A stretch of DNA of 28,868 nt, from contig WKLE02005087.1 in NCBI GenBank assembly GCA_014885115.2, positions 1 to 28,868 of the forward strand. The letters run 5' to 3'. Below are positions 28,343-28,868 of this stretch, in pieces. Under the pieces are notes generated by a model that worked only from the letters and a program-made list of their open reading frames with translations, did not search any database and was not told where the DNA came from. The DNA comes from Asterionellopsis glacialis (lineage: Eukaryota; Bacillariophyta; Plagiogrammaphyceae; Rhaphoneidales; Asterionellopsidaceae). Position 1 is the stretch's first letter, and each line of letters starts with the position of its first letter. Position numbers and translations under genes: made by a program.

Positions 28343-28868
28343 AAAGAACCGGATCTGTCGAAAAATTACTTAAGAGAAATAACACCTACATCATCCAATC
28401 AAATAGTTCCTTCCTTTTTTAATTGATCCATACATTCTTAGACTATATCCTTTTGTGTACTTTTGACTTTGGTCTATGGTACAATGCATGTAGATAGCTG
28501 GTCTGAGGTACACGTACGGTAGTTCATCCAGTATCGTTCAATGAACCGTTGCAGCTCCTGGTACTGAAATGGTTTTACGGTCATTAGTTATTGCTTCAAG
28601 GGCAATATTAATTCCCATATGATTTTATACGTGTTTTGTCCTTAAGCACGCAACCAAACAGGCTGTTTGCACATTGTGCTAAAAGTATATTTACCAATGT
28701 GCTGTTCGTGCATGGAGGTATCAGTACAATACGTATCAATCGAGTCCCGGTAACCGTACCTGGCTGATACACACATTTTTTGCAACAATGAGTGCAACAA
28801 AGATATCTAGGTAATTATACGTAGGTTTAGTACCAGCGTATGATTGTCGTGTAGGATTTCAGTACTTC

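Larger units (their letters stand above)
27011..28868. other. 1.86-kb stretch without a supported gene
   Basis: Upstream region of the R-R-x-S protein and spacer to the window edge. Frames 27053-27388, 27542-27952 and 28140-28373 lack domains and have AT-driven composition. A perfect 9-bp hairpin is at 27397-27418, and GTAC-rich palindromes are at 28291-28342. Confidence 0.5.

Noticed and set aside
1..28868. tRNA, rRNA and CRISPR arrays
   Set aside because: I looked for T-loop patterns such as GGTTCGAATCC and for regular repeat-spacer arrays and saw none; a covariance search would be needed to exclude divergent RNAs.

Overview
The window reads as nuclear DNA of a photosynthetic stramenopile, most probably a diatom. 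The reasons are short GT-AG introns of 75-166 bp in four of the genes, single genes with their own spacers rather than operons, AT-rich spacers, and a fatty acid desaturase whose N-terminus carries an AFAP motif like the one that marks plastid import in diatoms. I cannot name the species from the sequence.

Left part (1-6.2 kb): a cytochrome P450 cut off by the left edge (+, three visible exons); a decayed hAT-family DNA transposon (about 2.46-3.95 kb), which keeps a dimerisation-domain ORF on the minus strand and a separate short N-terminal ORF; a doubtful small secreted-protein ORF (4028-4279, +); and a three-exon six-EF-hand protein (-).

Middle part (6.6-20.4 kb), strictly alternating strands: ankyrin/J-domain protein (-); METTL21-type methyltransferase (+); acidic secretory coiled-coil protein (-, two exons); FAD2-type desaturase with a plastid-type presequence (+, three exons); protein with a HAD-like C-terminus (-); CNNM/Mam3-type membrane protein with CBS domains (+); SatP/GPR1/FUN34-type acetate transporter with an extra N-terminal region (-).

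Right part (20.4-28.9 kb): a 3.1-kb stretch without a supportable gene; a coiled-coil protein (+) convergent with a low-complexity protein (-) that carries seven R-R-x-S-hydrophobic sites; then 1.86 kb without a supportable gene.

The genes do not form one metabolic pathway. Two themes recur. One is membranes and lipids or carbon: desaturase, acetate-type transporter, CNNM and P450. The other is signalling: EF-hands, and a neighbouring pair of disordered proteins full of basophilic-kinase consensus sites, one of them with a 14-3-3 mode-I motif. That pair, the EF-hand triplication and the ankyrin/J-domain protein with a possible LOTUS-like tail are the most unusual items. All family calls come from reading motifs; no database search was possible.
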